Position numbers and translations under genes: made by a program. From NCBI GenBank assembly GCA_039194665.1, contig JBCCVW010000218.1:1-7353 (forward strand): 7,353 nt of DNA, read 5' to 3'. The notes under the pieces are model-generated. The model was not told where the DNA came from. It made no database searches and saw nothing but the letters and a program-made list of their open reading frames with translations. Shown one piece after another: positions 1 to 6,025 of the stretch (the stretch's first letter is position 1; each line of letters starts with the position of its first letter). Origin of the DNA: JABSQH01 sp039194665 (GTDB lineage Bacteria > Actinomycetota > Acidimicrobiia > Acidimicrobiales > Ilumatobacteraceae).

Positions 1-126
1 ACTTGGTCGCTGCGTCCCGTCGAGCAGCCGCACCAGCACGATGCGGCGAATGGGATCGGACAACGCCAGACCGAGGCGGTCGAGACCGTCGAGCGAGCCG
101 TGATCGGCAGTCGATACTTCAGGCAC
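1..126 (-). CDS. ArsR/CmtR-family metal-responsive repressor, N-terminal fragment
   Basis: Partial gene: only the first 42 residues are inside the window and the rest lies beyond the left edge. From GTG at 126 the reading gives VPEVSTADHG, then a segment nearly identical to the second ArsR gene in this window (GLDRLGLALSDPIRR and VLVRLLDGTQRPS). This is the first helix and the start of the winged helix-turn-helix of ArsR repressors. The family consists of dimeric DNA-binding proteins that release DNA when they bind a metal such as Cd, Pb, Zn or As. The metal-binding helix is off the edge, so the sensed metal cannot be read here. The GTG start is chosen because a -10-like TATAGT ends 6 bases upstream, implying a leaderless mRNA, and because no other start precedes the conserved segment. 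The start region lies inside an inverted-repeat array, so autoregulation is likely. The family call is firm; the function downstream of the edge is not visible. Confidence 0.85.
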   Translation of the reverse strand, partial: MPEVSTADHGSLDGLDRLGLALSDPIRRIVLVRLLDGTQRPS

Positions 127-176
127 GCCTGAACTATAACAGTTCAGGCGTTTGTGAACTCAGCCAGCAGTGAACT
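118..176. promoter_or_regulatory. Operator array for the left-edge ArsR repressor
   Basis: A dense set of inverted and direct repeats covers the start of the edge repressor gene. A perfect 11-bp inverted repeat, ACGCCTGAACT (125-135) and AGTTCAGGCGT (141-151), is separated by 5 bases. An overlapping perfect 7-bp pair, TTCAGGC (118-124) and GCCTGAA (127-133), has a 2-base spacer. The hexamer TGAACT recurs on the plus strand at 130-135, 155-160 and 171-176 and on the minus strand at 141-146. ArsR-family operators are imperfect dyads overlapping the promoter, so this is most simply the autoregulatory site. The repeats are seen directly; the protein that binds is inferred. Confidence 0.7.
133..138 (-). 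promoter_or_regulatory. -10 element of a probable leaderless promoter for the edge ArsR gene
   Basis: Read on the minus strand this is TATAGT, fitting the actinobacterial TANNNT -10 consensus. It is followed by six bases (132-127) and then directly by the GTG start at 126, so transcription would begin at or next to the start codon and leave no ribosome binding site. No convincing -35 is visible. The box lies inside the 11-bp dyad, so a bound repressor would block it. Confidence 0.5.
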
Positions 177-212
177 ATTGGTCCTCGGGCGCCGAAGACT
201 CAGGGACGTCGC

Positions 213-282
213 CGTGTGACGGCAGGGGTCACACCCCATGTGTCACACCGTGACAGACGGGGTCTGACCCTCCTGTCACACG
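213..282. repeat. 70-bp double-hairpin palindromic element
   Basis: The ends are an 8-bp inverted repeat, CGTGTGAC (213-220) and GTCACACG (275-282). The two halves are imperfect inverted copies of each other. The left half is itself a hairpin, GTGTGAC (214-220) against GTCACAC (242-248), with an inner GGGGT-CAC-ACCCC stem at 225-237. The right half carries GGGTC-T-GACCC at 260-270. It lies 24 bases past the stop of the minus-strand ArsR gene, so its transcript could fold and act as a terminator or 3'-end stabiliser, although no T-run follows. The alternative is a dispersed REP-like palindrome. One copy cannot decide between these. Confidence 0.6.
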
Positions 283-305
283 ATCCCTGCTCGCGGTCCG
301 TGCGG

Positions 306-665
306 CTACGCCGACGCGGTGTCGTGGTCGTCGGCCGGAACAAGCGTCGGCGCAACAGCCAGCAGCGCGTGCAGCGCCGACGCCAGCTCGGCCGACACCA
401 ACTGGTAGTGCACATGGCGACCCGTACGCTCGGCGTGGATCAGTCCGCAACCGCGCAGACACGCAAGGTGATTCGACAAGTTCGAGCGCGACGTACCGAG
501 CGCCTCCGCCAGCTCACTTGGGCGCTGCGTACCGTCAAGCAGTCGCACCAGCACTGCCCGGCGAATGGGGTCGGCCAGGGCCAACCCCAAGCGGTCGAGA
601 CCGTCGATCGGATCGACGCTCTCGCCGACCGATGGATCGGCGCTGGGAGGCGACGACGAGGTCAC
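306..665 (-). CDS. CmtR-like ArsR-family metal-sensing transcriptional repressor
   Basis: A 119-residue winged helix-turn-helix repressor, the size of Mycobacterium CmtR (118). After a Ser/Pro-rich N-terminal tail (1-18), the dimerisation helix and core follow (GLDRLGLALADPIRR, 22-36). The recognition region reads GTSRSNLSNHLACLRGCGL (57-75). The two cysteines C69 and C73 in LACLRGCGL match the CX3C pair that CmtR uses to bind Cd/Pb; CmtR also uses a C-terminal cysteine, absent here, where the tail is ADDHD. The metal is therefore uncertain: a thiophilic or divalent ion is plausible. The GTG at 665 is preferred because its GTGA overlaps the stop of the upstream HD gene and a purine-rich GGAAGGAG lies 11 bases before it; GTGs at 689 or 686 would add 7-8 residues and lack such a site. 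It is co-transcribed with the HD gene and is paralogous to the edge repressor. Confidence 0.88.
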   Translation of the reverse strand: MTSSSPPSADPSVGESVDPIDGLDRLGLALADPIRRAVLVRLLDGTQRPSELAEALGTSRSNLSNHLACLRGCGLIHAERTGRHVHYQLVSAELASALHALLAVAPTLVPADDHDTASA

Positions 666-1462
666 GCTGACGCTCGCTCCTTCCACCACTGCCGCAGTAC
701 CCGCTCGGCGTCATCCGGTTGGAGGGGCGGGTCGTGGGCCATCAGCATGGCGATCGCCTCGCCGACGGCGCGTCCCGGCGGAATGTCCAACAGCACCATG
801 ATCTCGTCGCCGCTCAGCGGCGGTCGGCGGCGGGCCTCGGCATCGGCGGCGGCGAGTGTACGGATACGCGCTTCGAGCTCGTCGACCATCACCTGCAGTT
901 GCGCGGCCTTCTTGGCGTTGCGCGTCGTGCAGTCATGGCGCACCAACAGGTTGAGGTCGCCAAGCAACGCCCCCGCGTCGACGACGTAGCGACGCACGGC
1001 GCTATCGGTCCAGCCGTCGCTGAACCCCTTGAACCTACCGCTCAGCTCGACCAGTCGAGCCACGTCTGCCACGAACGAATCGTCGTACCCCATCGCGGTC
1101 AACCGGCGTCGAGTGATGCGTGCGCCGACTGCTTCGTGGTGATAGAAGGTCACGCCGCGCGGCCCGAAGCGGCGCGTGGCCGGCTTGCCTACGTCGTGCA
1201 GGAGTGCGGCGAACCGTATTCGCCGCGCGGGCGGAGTGGACGCGGTGACGGCGATCGAGTGGGCGAGTACGTCTTTGTGACGATGGACCGGGTCCTGCTC
1301 CATTTGCATCTCGACGATCTCGGGAATCCACTTTCGGAAGAATCCATCGTCGACCATCGCCACGAGTCCCTCGGTTGGATCGGCGCAGCGGAGCACCGCA
1401 TCCAGGCGATCGCGAGCCTCGGCCGCGGAGCGCTCTGGCCGGGTTCCGAGACTCGTTCTCAC
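662..1462 (-). CDS. Stand-alone HD-domain protein related to the C-terminal half of CCA tRNA nucleotidyltransferase
   Basis: A 266-residue protein that reads like the neck and HD part of actinobacterial CCA-adding enzymes. Residues 13-50 resemble the neck segment, ending in the PEI motif. HRHKDVLAHSI (60-70) and ALLHDVGKP (86-94) carry the HD-phosphohydrolase metal ligands, and FYHHEAVGAR (106-115), WTDSAVRR (151-158) and HDCTTRN (176-182) follow in family order. Full-length enzymes are about 450-480 residues and start with a class II nucleotidyltransferase head; that head is absent. It cannot be just upstream, because the dehydrogenase gene begins within 19 bp on the opposite strand and a stop closes this frame near 1502. 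The protein should therefore not add CCA by itself. An HD-type phosphatase or phosphodiesterase activity is possible but unproven. GTG at 1462 is the only usable start; a weak AGG lies 4 bases before it. The gene overlaps the downstream CmtR-like repressor by 4 bp. Confidence 0.85.
   Translation of the reverse strand: MRTSLGTRPERSAAEARDRLDAVLRCADPTEGLVAMVDDGFFRKWIPEIVEMQMEQDPVHRHKDVLAHSIAVTASTPPARRIRFAALLHDVGKPATRRFGPRGVTFYHHEAVGARITRRRLTAMGYDDSFVADVARLVELSGRFKGFSDGWTDSAVRRYVVDAGALLGDLNLLVRHDCTTRNAKKAAQLQVMVDELEARIRTLAAADAEARRRPPLSGDEIMVLLDIPPGRAVGEAIAMLMAHDPPLQPDDAERVLRQWWKERASA
677..684 (-). promoter_or_regulatory. Ribosome binding site deciding the ArsR start
   Basis: On the minus strand this reads GGAAGGAG, with 11 bases to the GTG at 665. 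The spacing is slightly long but the match is the only good one near any candidate start. It lies inside the last codons of the HD gene, consistent with translational coupling. Confidence 0.45.
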
Positions 1463-1467
1463 TGACC

Positions 1468-1473
1468 TATCGT
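1468..1473 (+). promoter_or_regulatory. Candidate -10 of a leaderless promoter for the alcohol dehydrogenase operon
   Basis: TATCGT fits TANNNT and is followed by seven bases and then ATG at 1481, the same geometry as the other candidate promoters in the window. It overlaps the alternative GTG start at 1472, which argues for the ATG. No clear -35 is present, and any polymerase here would cover the start of the divergent HD gene. Confidence 0.4.
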
Positions 1474-1480
1474 GCCATAC

Positions 1481-2731
1481 ATGGACATCAGCCGGCTGAA
1501 CCTATTCCCTATCAAGAGCATCCACCCCACTCCCGCAGGACTCCTCGGACCGGGCGCGCACGAGATGATCGGCGTCTCGGCCGCGCAGCTCGGAATGAAG
1601 AAGGTGCTGCTGATGACGACAGGGTTGCGCGGCACGGGAATCGTCGACGAGGTGAAGGGCATCGTTGAGGCGGCGGGCGTGAGCGTCGAAGTGTTCGACA
1701 AAGTGGAGTCGAACCCCAAGGACCACAACGTGATGGATGCACACGTGGCCTACACCGACGCGGAGTGCGACGGGTTCATCTCCCTGGGAGGTGGATCGAG
1801 CCACGATTGCACGAAGGCGACGCGCGTTGTTGCTGCCCACGACGGGCGCACGATCAACGACTTCCAGGGGATCATCGAGCTGGAGAACCCGGTCCTGCCG
1901 CCGCACATCGCCGTGTCGACGACCGCTGGTACGGGCTCGGAGATGAGCTTCGCCTTCGTCGTCACCGACACCACCACCGGACCCGACAACACCAAGTTCG
2001 TCGGTGCGGCTGACCAGATTGCGCCAACGATGTGCATCGACGACCCGGTGCTGTTCATGCCCCTGCCAGCGGATCTGACTGCGTACTGCGGCTTCGACGT
2101 GATCGCCCACGCGTCGGGGGCATACGTATCGATCCTCGACAACATCCCCTCATGGGGGCCTGCACTACAAGCCATCGAGCTCGCATTCGAATGGCTACCG
2201 ATTGCCGTCGGCAACGGGTACGACCCCGTCGCTCGCGAGCGGATGATGTACGCCCAGTACATCGCAGGAATGGCCTTCAACTCGGCGGGGCTCGACATCA
2301 CGCACTCGATCTCGCATGCGGCATCGGCGCGCTTCGACACGCACCACGGATTGGGCAACGGCATCTCGATCACCCGAACCTGGGAGCACAACATGTCGGC
2401 CAACTATCCGAAGTTTGCCCGCATGGCTGCGGCGATGGGCTACGACACGCGCCACCTGACCGACGTTGCGGCCGCCGATCTCGCGCTAGAGGGTGTGACT
2501 CGGTTGGCCGACGACCTCGGGATTCCGCAGAGCTTCTCGACGTTGCCCGACTACACCAAGAGTCGCGTGGGCACGAACGGCTTCCCGGCCGTGTCCGCCG
2601 GGACCGCCGACGTCGAACACCTCACCGCCCATGCGCTCGTGGATGTGTGCACCGCCACCAATCCGAAGCTGATGACGCCTGAGTCGATGTCTGGCCTGAT
2701 CACCGACGCGCTGGTCGGCTCTCGTTCGTGA
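1481..2731 (+). CDS. Iron-containing (group III) alcohol dehydrogenase, NDMA-dependent methanol dehydrogenase type
   Basis: A 416-residue dehydrogenase (419 if GTG 1472 is used). Its sequence closely follows the NDMA-dependent methanol/alcohol dehydrogenases (Mno/Mdo) of Amycolatopsis and mycobacteria: FPIKSIHP near the start, LLMTTGLRGTGI, KVESNPKD and GGGSSHD. Counting from GTG 1472, the nucleotide-binding GGGSSHD is at 106-112 and STTAGTGSE at 149-157. The metal ligands expected for the family are D209, H213, H278 and H292, with the H-H spacing of 14 seen in FucO. Such enzymes oxidise methanol or other primary alcohols with tightly bound NAD(H), and in actinobacteria they often depend on the mycofactocin redox cofactor; no mycofactocin gene is in view. 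It acts in the cytoplasm. The stop overlaps the next gene's start (GTGA), so the MoxR-like ATPase is co-translated. Substrate is not provable from sequence; methanol, ethanol or a diol are all possible. Confidence 0.9.
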   Translation: MDISRLNLFPIKSIHPTPAGLLGPGAHEMIGVSAAQLGMKKVLLMTTGLRGTGIVDEVKGIVEAAGVSVEVFDKVESNPKDHNVMDAHVAYTDAECDGFISLGGGSSHDCTKATRVVAAHDGRTINDFQGIIELENPVLPPHIAVSTTAGTGSEMSFAFVVTDTTTGPDNTKFVGAADQIAPTMCIDDPVLFMPLPADLTAYCGFDVIAHASGAYVSILDNIPSWGPALQAIELAFEWLPIAVGNGYDPVARERMMYAQYIAGMAFNSAGLDITHSISHAASARFDTHHGLGNGISITRTWEHNMSANYPKFARMAAAMGYDTRHLTDVAAADLALEGVTRLADDLGIPQSFSTLPDYTKSRVGTNGFPAVSAGTADVEHLTAHALVDVCTATNPKLMTPESMSGLITDALVGSRS

Positions 2732-3633
2732 GCGCGGCGACGGCCGACACCGCGTCGCTCGGCAACTCACCTGACGAAGTCGCCGAACGACTCGCTGCTG
2801 TCGGGTACCTCGCCGACGAGGCGATCTCCGCAGCGGTGCAGCTGACGATCGGCTTGCGCCGGCCGCTGCTGTTGGAGGGTCCACCCGGTGTGGGCAAGAC
2901 CTCACTGGCAAGAGCGGTCGCGGCTGCCAGCGACCGACAACTCATACGCCTGCAGTGCCATGAGGGCCTCGATGCCCAACAGGCGCTGTACGAGTGGGAC
3001 TACGGGCGTCAGCTCCTGGCGACACAGATGCTGACAGCGCGGAACGGAACACGCCCACCCGACGCATCGCTCGACGCAACGAACGAGCTGTTCACCGAAG
3101 AGTTCCTGCTCGAACGACCACTGCTGACCGCGTTGCGATCATCGGCACCGGTGGTGCTGCTCGTCGACGAACTCGACCGCGCCGATGATGCGCTCGACGC
3201 TCTCCTCCTCGAGACCCTCGACGAACGTCAGGTGACCATCCCCGAAATCGGCACGATCGAGGCGCGTTCGGATCCGTGGGTGTTCATCACATCGAACGAA
3301 ACGCGCGAACTCGCCGATGCAGTCCGTCGACGTTGCCTACGCATCGGGCTCACCTATCCCGACCCGATACGCGAAGCGGAGATCATCGAGTCTGCCGTGC
3401 CCGGGATCTCGCACACGCTGCAAGCTGCTGTGGTCGACGCCTTGAACCGCTTGCGCCATCTCGATCTCGAACAACCGCCCGGGATCTCCGAAGGACTCGA
3501 CTGGGCGCAGGCGCTGCTGTTGCTGTCGGCGCCAGAGCTCGACGACGCCACGATCGATCGGACGCTGCTGACGATCGTCAAACGCGATCGCGACGTCGAG
3601 TCGGCGCGCACCGAACTCGCCGCCCATCGATGA
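2728..3633 (+). CDS. MoxR-family AAA+ ATPase
   Basis: A 301-residue AAA+ ATPase of normal MoxR length. Walker A is GPPGVGKT (51-58), Walker B VVLLVDELDRAD (142-153), sensor 1 ITSN (187-190), and an arginine-finger run RRRC at 200-203. The C-terminal lid carries PPGISEGLDWAQAL (250-263), typical of the CoxD-like MoxR branch. MoxR ATPases work with VWA-domain partners as chaperones that fold enzymes or insert metal or cofactors, as in CO dehydrogenase maturation (CoxD/CoxE) and methanol dehydrogenase activation. The GTG start overlaps the dehydrogenase stop by 4 bp, and the VWA partner begins 30 bp after its stop, so the three genes look like one operon. The natural inference is that it serves the dehydrogenase. 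No membrane segment or signal peptide is present. Confidence 0.92.
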   Translation: MSAATADTASLGNSPDEVAERLAAVGYLADEAISAAVQLTIGLRRPLLLEGPPGVGKTSLARAVAAASDRQLIRLQCHEGLDAQQALYEWDYGRQLLATQMLTARNGTRPPDASLDATNELFTEEFLLERPLLTALRSSAPVVLLVDELDRADDALDALLLETLDERQVTIPEIGTIEARSDPWVFITSNETRELADAVRRRCLRIGLTYPDPIREAEIIESAVPGISHTLQAAVVDALNRLRHLDLEQPPGISEGLDWAQALLLLSAPELDDATIDRTLLTIVKRDRDVESARTELAAHR

Positions 3634-3663
3634 TCGCCACTCACCGATGATCGCGGTCCGCCT

Positions 3664-5034
3664 GTGATTTCCGGACTCTGCGGATTCGCCGACAAAATGC
3701 GGCACCACGGCGGTGACGTCGGGTCTGCGGAGCTCATCGACGCCGCACGGGGGTTGGCGATGACCAATCTCGCCGATCGCCACGCCGTACATCGGACGCT
3801 CAGCGTCACCTTCTCATGGGCGAGCGTCAACCCCGAGCTGTTCGACGAACTGTTCGACAGCTGGTTCTCCGGCCGCGATCTCGCTGCCGCACTCGACCAC
3901 GAGCACAACTCGCTCCGGGCTGCAACGTTCGACGCCGACGTCGCCGACACCCAGAAGCTCCACGTGCACGACACCATGCCGATCGAAGTGCACGACGAAC
4001 GCGACGAACCCCACCAGCCGAACACGACAGGTGATCACCGCTCGCAACGCCCGTCGGCGACACAGAGTTCGCCCGCCGCCGATGATGCACAACCGGTTCC
4101 CGCCCGAGGATCGCTGGCGTTGGTTCCACCGCGCGACGACGTCGACGGCGATGCGATGGCCGGCAAGGGCGTCGTCGAGCTCCCTAACGAGCCCGTCGCC
4201 GCCGAGCTGGAGCTGGCGCGCGAAGCGCTCGCCGGAGCACTGCACCACCGCCACGGGCATGCCGACACCACGGCGCGACGACGGGTAAAAGCACTTGCCG
4301 AGCCGCTTTCCAACGAAGAGCGAAGGCAACTGGTACGTACTGTGCGGCAGCTCGATCGTCGGCTCGATGGTGCGCCGTCCTGGCGACGGACCCACGCTCA
4401 CACCGGCGCGGTCGACCTGCGGCGGACGCTGCGCCGAGCGGTGACAACAGCTGGGCTGCCAATCGACCTTCGTCACACCAACCACCGAACGAACGCGGCG
4501 CGCCTCGTGGTGCTCGTGGACCTCAGCATGTCGGTGCGTGGCACGGCCCGCCTTGTCCTGCATCTCGTGCATCGCATGCGTTCGATGCTCGGATCGATGC
4601 GAGCCTTTGGTTATGTCGACTCGTGTGCACCGATCGACGCCGCTCTCCGCACGGGTGATCCGGGCCCGGCGATCGAGCGTGTCCTCGGACTCGTCGACAT
4701 CGACGCCTCGTCCGACCCGGGTCGGTCGTTTCGCCAGTGGTGGACGCGTTGGCACCATCTCGTGTCGCCCGACACACATGTGATCATTCTGGGCGACGGC
4801 CGCTGCAACGGACGCGACCCCGAGCTCGCGACGATCGAACGCATCACCCAGCGCAGCGCGTCAACCTCTTGGGTGTCACCCGAGCCTCCCGGGGCGTGGT
4901 CACTTGGTCGCGGGGAGATGGCCGACTACGCGCAACGTGTTGATCGAGCGGTCACGATCCGGACGATCGACGATCTCGACCGACTGGTACCACCACACCG
5001 AACACGACCGCTCATGCCAGCGCGCCCGGCGTAA
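3664..5034 (+). CDS. CoxE-like VWA-domain protein, partner of the MoxR ATPase
   Basis: A 456-residue protein with the layout of the CoxE family. A helical N-terminal domain (1-80) contains LADRHAVHRTL (36-46) and the ELFDELFDSWF segment (58-68). A variable hydrophilic linker rich in His, Asp, Pro and Gln (about 95-165) comes next. Residues 179-260 hold a charged helical region, and a C-terminal VWA domain starts near 279. The MIDAS motif DLSMS is at 286-290, and the later SDPGRSFRQWW (350-360) and ILGDGRCNG (375-383) match conserved CoxE blocks. GTG 3664 is the first usable start after an in-frame stop shared with the MoxR stop codon; no strong ribosome binding site is visible. It probably pairs with the ATPase to remodel a client, most likely the dehydrogenase. 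Its 3' end overlaps the converging WD40 gene by 23 bp. Confidence 0.88.
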   Translation: MISGLCGFADKMRHHGGDVGSAELIDAARGLAMTNLADRHAVHRTLSVTFSWASVNPELFDELFDSWFSGRDLAAALDHEHNSLRAATFDADVADTQKLHVHDTMPIEVHDERDEPHQPNTTGDHRSQRPSATQSSPAADDAQPVPARGSLALVPPRDDVDGDAMAGKGVVELPNEPVAAELELAREALAGALHHRHGHADTTARRRVKALAEPLSNEERRQLVRTVRQLDRRLDGAPSWRRTHAHTGAVDLRRTLRRAVTTAGLPIDLRHTNHRTNAARLVVLVDLSMSVRGTARLVLHLVHRMRSMLGSMRAFGYVDSCAPIDAALRTGDPGPAIERVLGLVDIDASSDPGRSFRQWWTRWHHLVSPDTHVIILGDGRCNGRDPELATIERITQRSASTSWVSPEPPGAWSLGRGEMADYAQRVDRAVTIRTIDDLDRLVPPHRTRPLMPARPA

Positions 5035-6025
5035 CCCCGAACACGCCGACTTCGCCGTTCATCGCCGCCACGGCGAGCTGGCGACCGTCGGGAGCCCATT
5101 GGGCGTCGACGATCTCGGCACCGAACGACAACGAGGTGACCGGATAGTCGGGCATCTGCGCCGACCAGAACCGGACCATTCCCTCCGCGTCACCACTCAC
5201 CACAAGGTCGTCGACGCTCATCGCCACCGCCGTGATGGGGGCGTCATGACCGAGGGCACGCGCGGGTGTGTCGCCAGGATGGCCATGTTCGTCGAGTCGC
5301 CACCACGTGAGTTCGTCGTCGGCGGCGGCCACGATGAGGTCGCCGGCGACAGTGACCGCCATGTGCTGTACCGGATCGGGATAGCCATCGAGCTCGATGC
5401 CCTCCTCGGGCGTGCCGACGTCGATCACGTGCAACGAACCTGCCAGGTCGGCGGCGACGAGCTGCTCAGCTCCGGCTGCATACGCCACCGCACGAACCCC
5501 GTCGAGTTCGATGCTCAAGTCGACGCATCCGAGCGCCGCGTCGACCAGCGCCAGCCCGCGCGTGCCACCGACCACCCACTGCGCGCCGACGGTGTGGGCG
5601 AGTACGTGGCTCTGACCAATCGGCGTCGAGACCATCTCGGGTGGCGCGACTGCGTCGGGTTCGGCGAAGACGGCGACGACGTCGGCACCAGCAACGACGG
5701 TACGACCGCCCGCTGCGCCGACGCACCGGGCGCCGGGTACAACACGCGAATCGATGTTCCCTGCACCACTGAACACCGCGCCGGCGACCGCGTCGACCAC
5801 TGCGACCCTCCGTTCACCGAGCCAGGCTGCGGCGATCGGGTCGGGCGCCATCGGGGCCGTCACCTGCCCGGGGAGATCGACGAGCGACCGTCCGTCGGCT
5901 CCGATCACGAACAGCCGTCCACGCGGCGACCAGGCCATGGCTCGACAGCCCTCGCCGAATTGGGTCCGCCAGCGTTCGTCGACCCTGGTGAGCAGTTGGT
6001 CGTGGTGATCGTGGCGGTCGCTCAT
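5012..6025 (-). CDS. WD40-repeat beta-propeller protein coupled to the CobW-like gene
   Basis: A 337-residue protein built almost entirely of WD40-like units. About eight repeats can be seen, near 27-51, 63-87, 99-121, 138-163, 177-203, 219-244, 263-288 and 304-330. The clearest are the seventh (GHDAPITAVAMS to VRFWS) and the eighth (DAQWAPDGRQLAVA). A seven- or eight-bladed propeller would result, usually a protein-docking platform without catalysis. There is no signal peptide or membrane segment, so it is probably cytoplasmic. The N-terminus MSDRHDHHD is rich in His and Asp and might bind metal. ATG 6025 overlaps the TGA of the CobW-like gene (ATGA), implying translational coupling and shared Zur control. 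A longer open frame continues upstream to about 6883, but that part is the shadow of the CobW-like gene. The specific function is unknown; a role with the metallochaperone is inferred from coupling only. Confidence 0.87.
   Translation of the reverse strand: MSDRHDHHDQLLTRVDERWRTQFGEGCRAMAWSPRGRLFVIGADGRSLVDLPGQVTAPMAPDPIAAAWLGERRVAVVDAVAGAVFSGAGNIDSRVVPGARCVGAAGGRTVVAGADVVAVFAEPDAVAPPEMVSTPIGQSHVLAHTVGAQWVVGGTRGLALVDAALGCVDLSIELDGVRAVAYAAGAEQLVAADLAGSLHVIDVGTPEEGIELDGYPDPVQHMAVTVAGDLIVAAADDELTWWRLDEHGHPGDTPARALGHDAPITAVAMSVDDLVVSGDAEGMVRFWSAQMPDYPVTSLSFGAEIVDAQWAPDGRQLAVAAMNGEVGVFGVTPGALA

Noticed and set aside
229..462. Small minus-strand frame covering the palindrome and the ArsR 3' end
   Set aside because: It overlaps the ArsR gene in another frame, runs through the hairpin element and has no domain features.
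216..989. Long plus-strand open frames opposite the ArsR and HD genes (also 719-1465)
   Set aside because: High-GC shadow frames: Arg/Ser-rich translations without recognisable domains, opposite genes with clear homology.
1502..2403. Minus-strand open frames opposite the alcohol dehydrogenase
   Set aside because: The plus strand shows a full dehydrogenase with all ligands; the antisense frames have no motif and no ribosome binding site.
3647..3666. ATG at 3647 as start of the VWA gene
   Set aside because: It is out of frame with the VWA protein and meets a TGA within seven codons; GTG 3664 is the first in-frame start.
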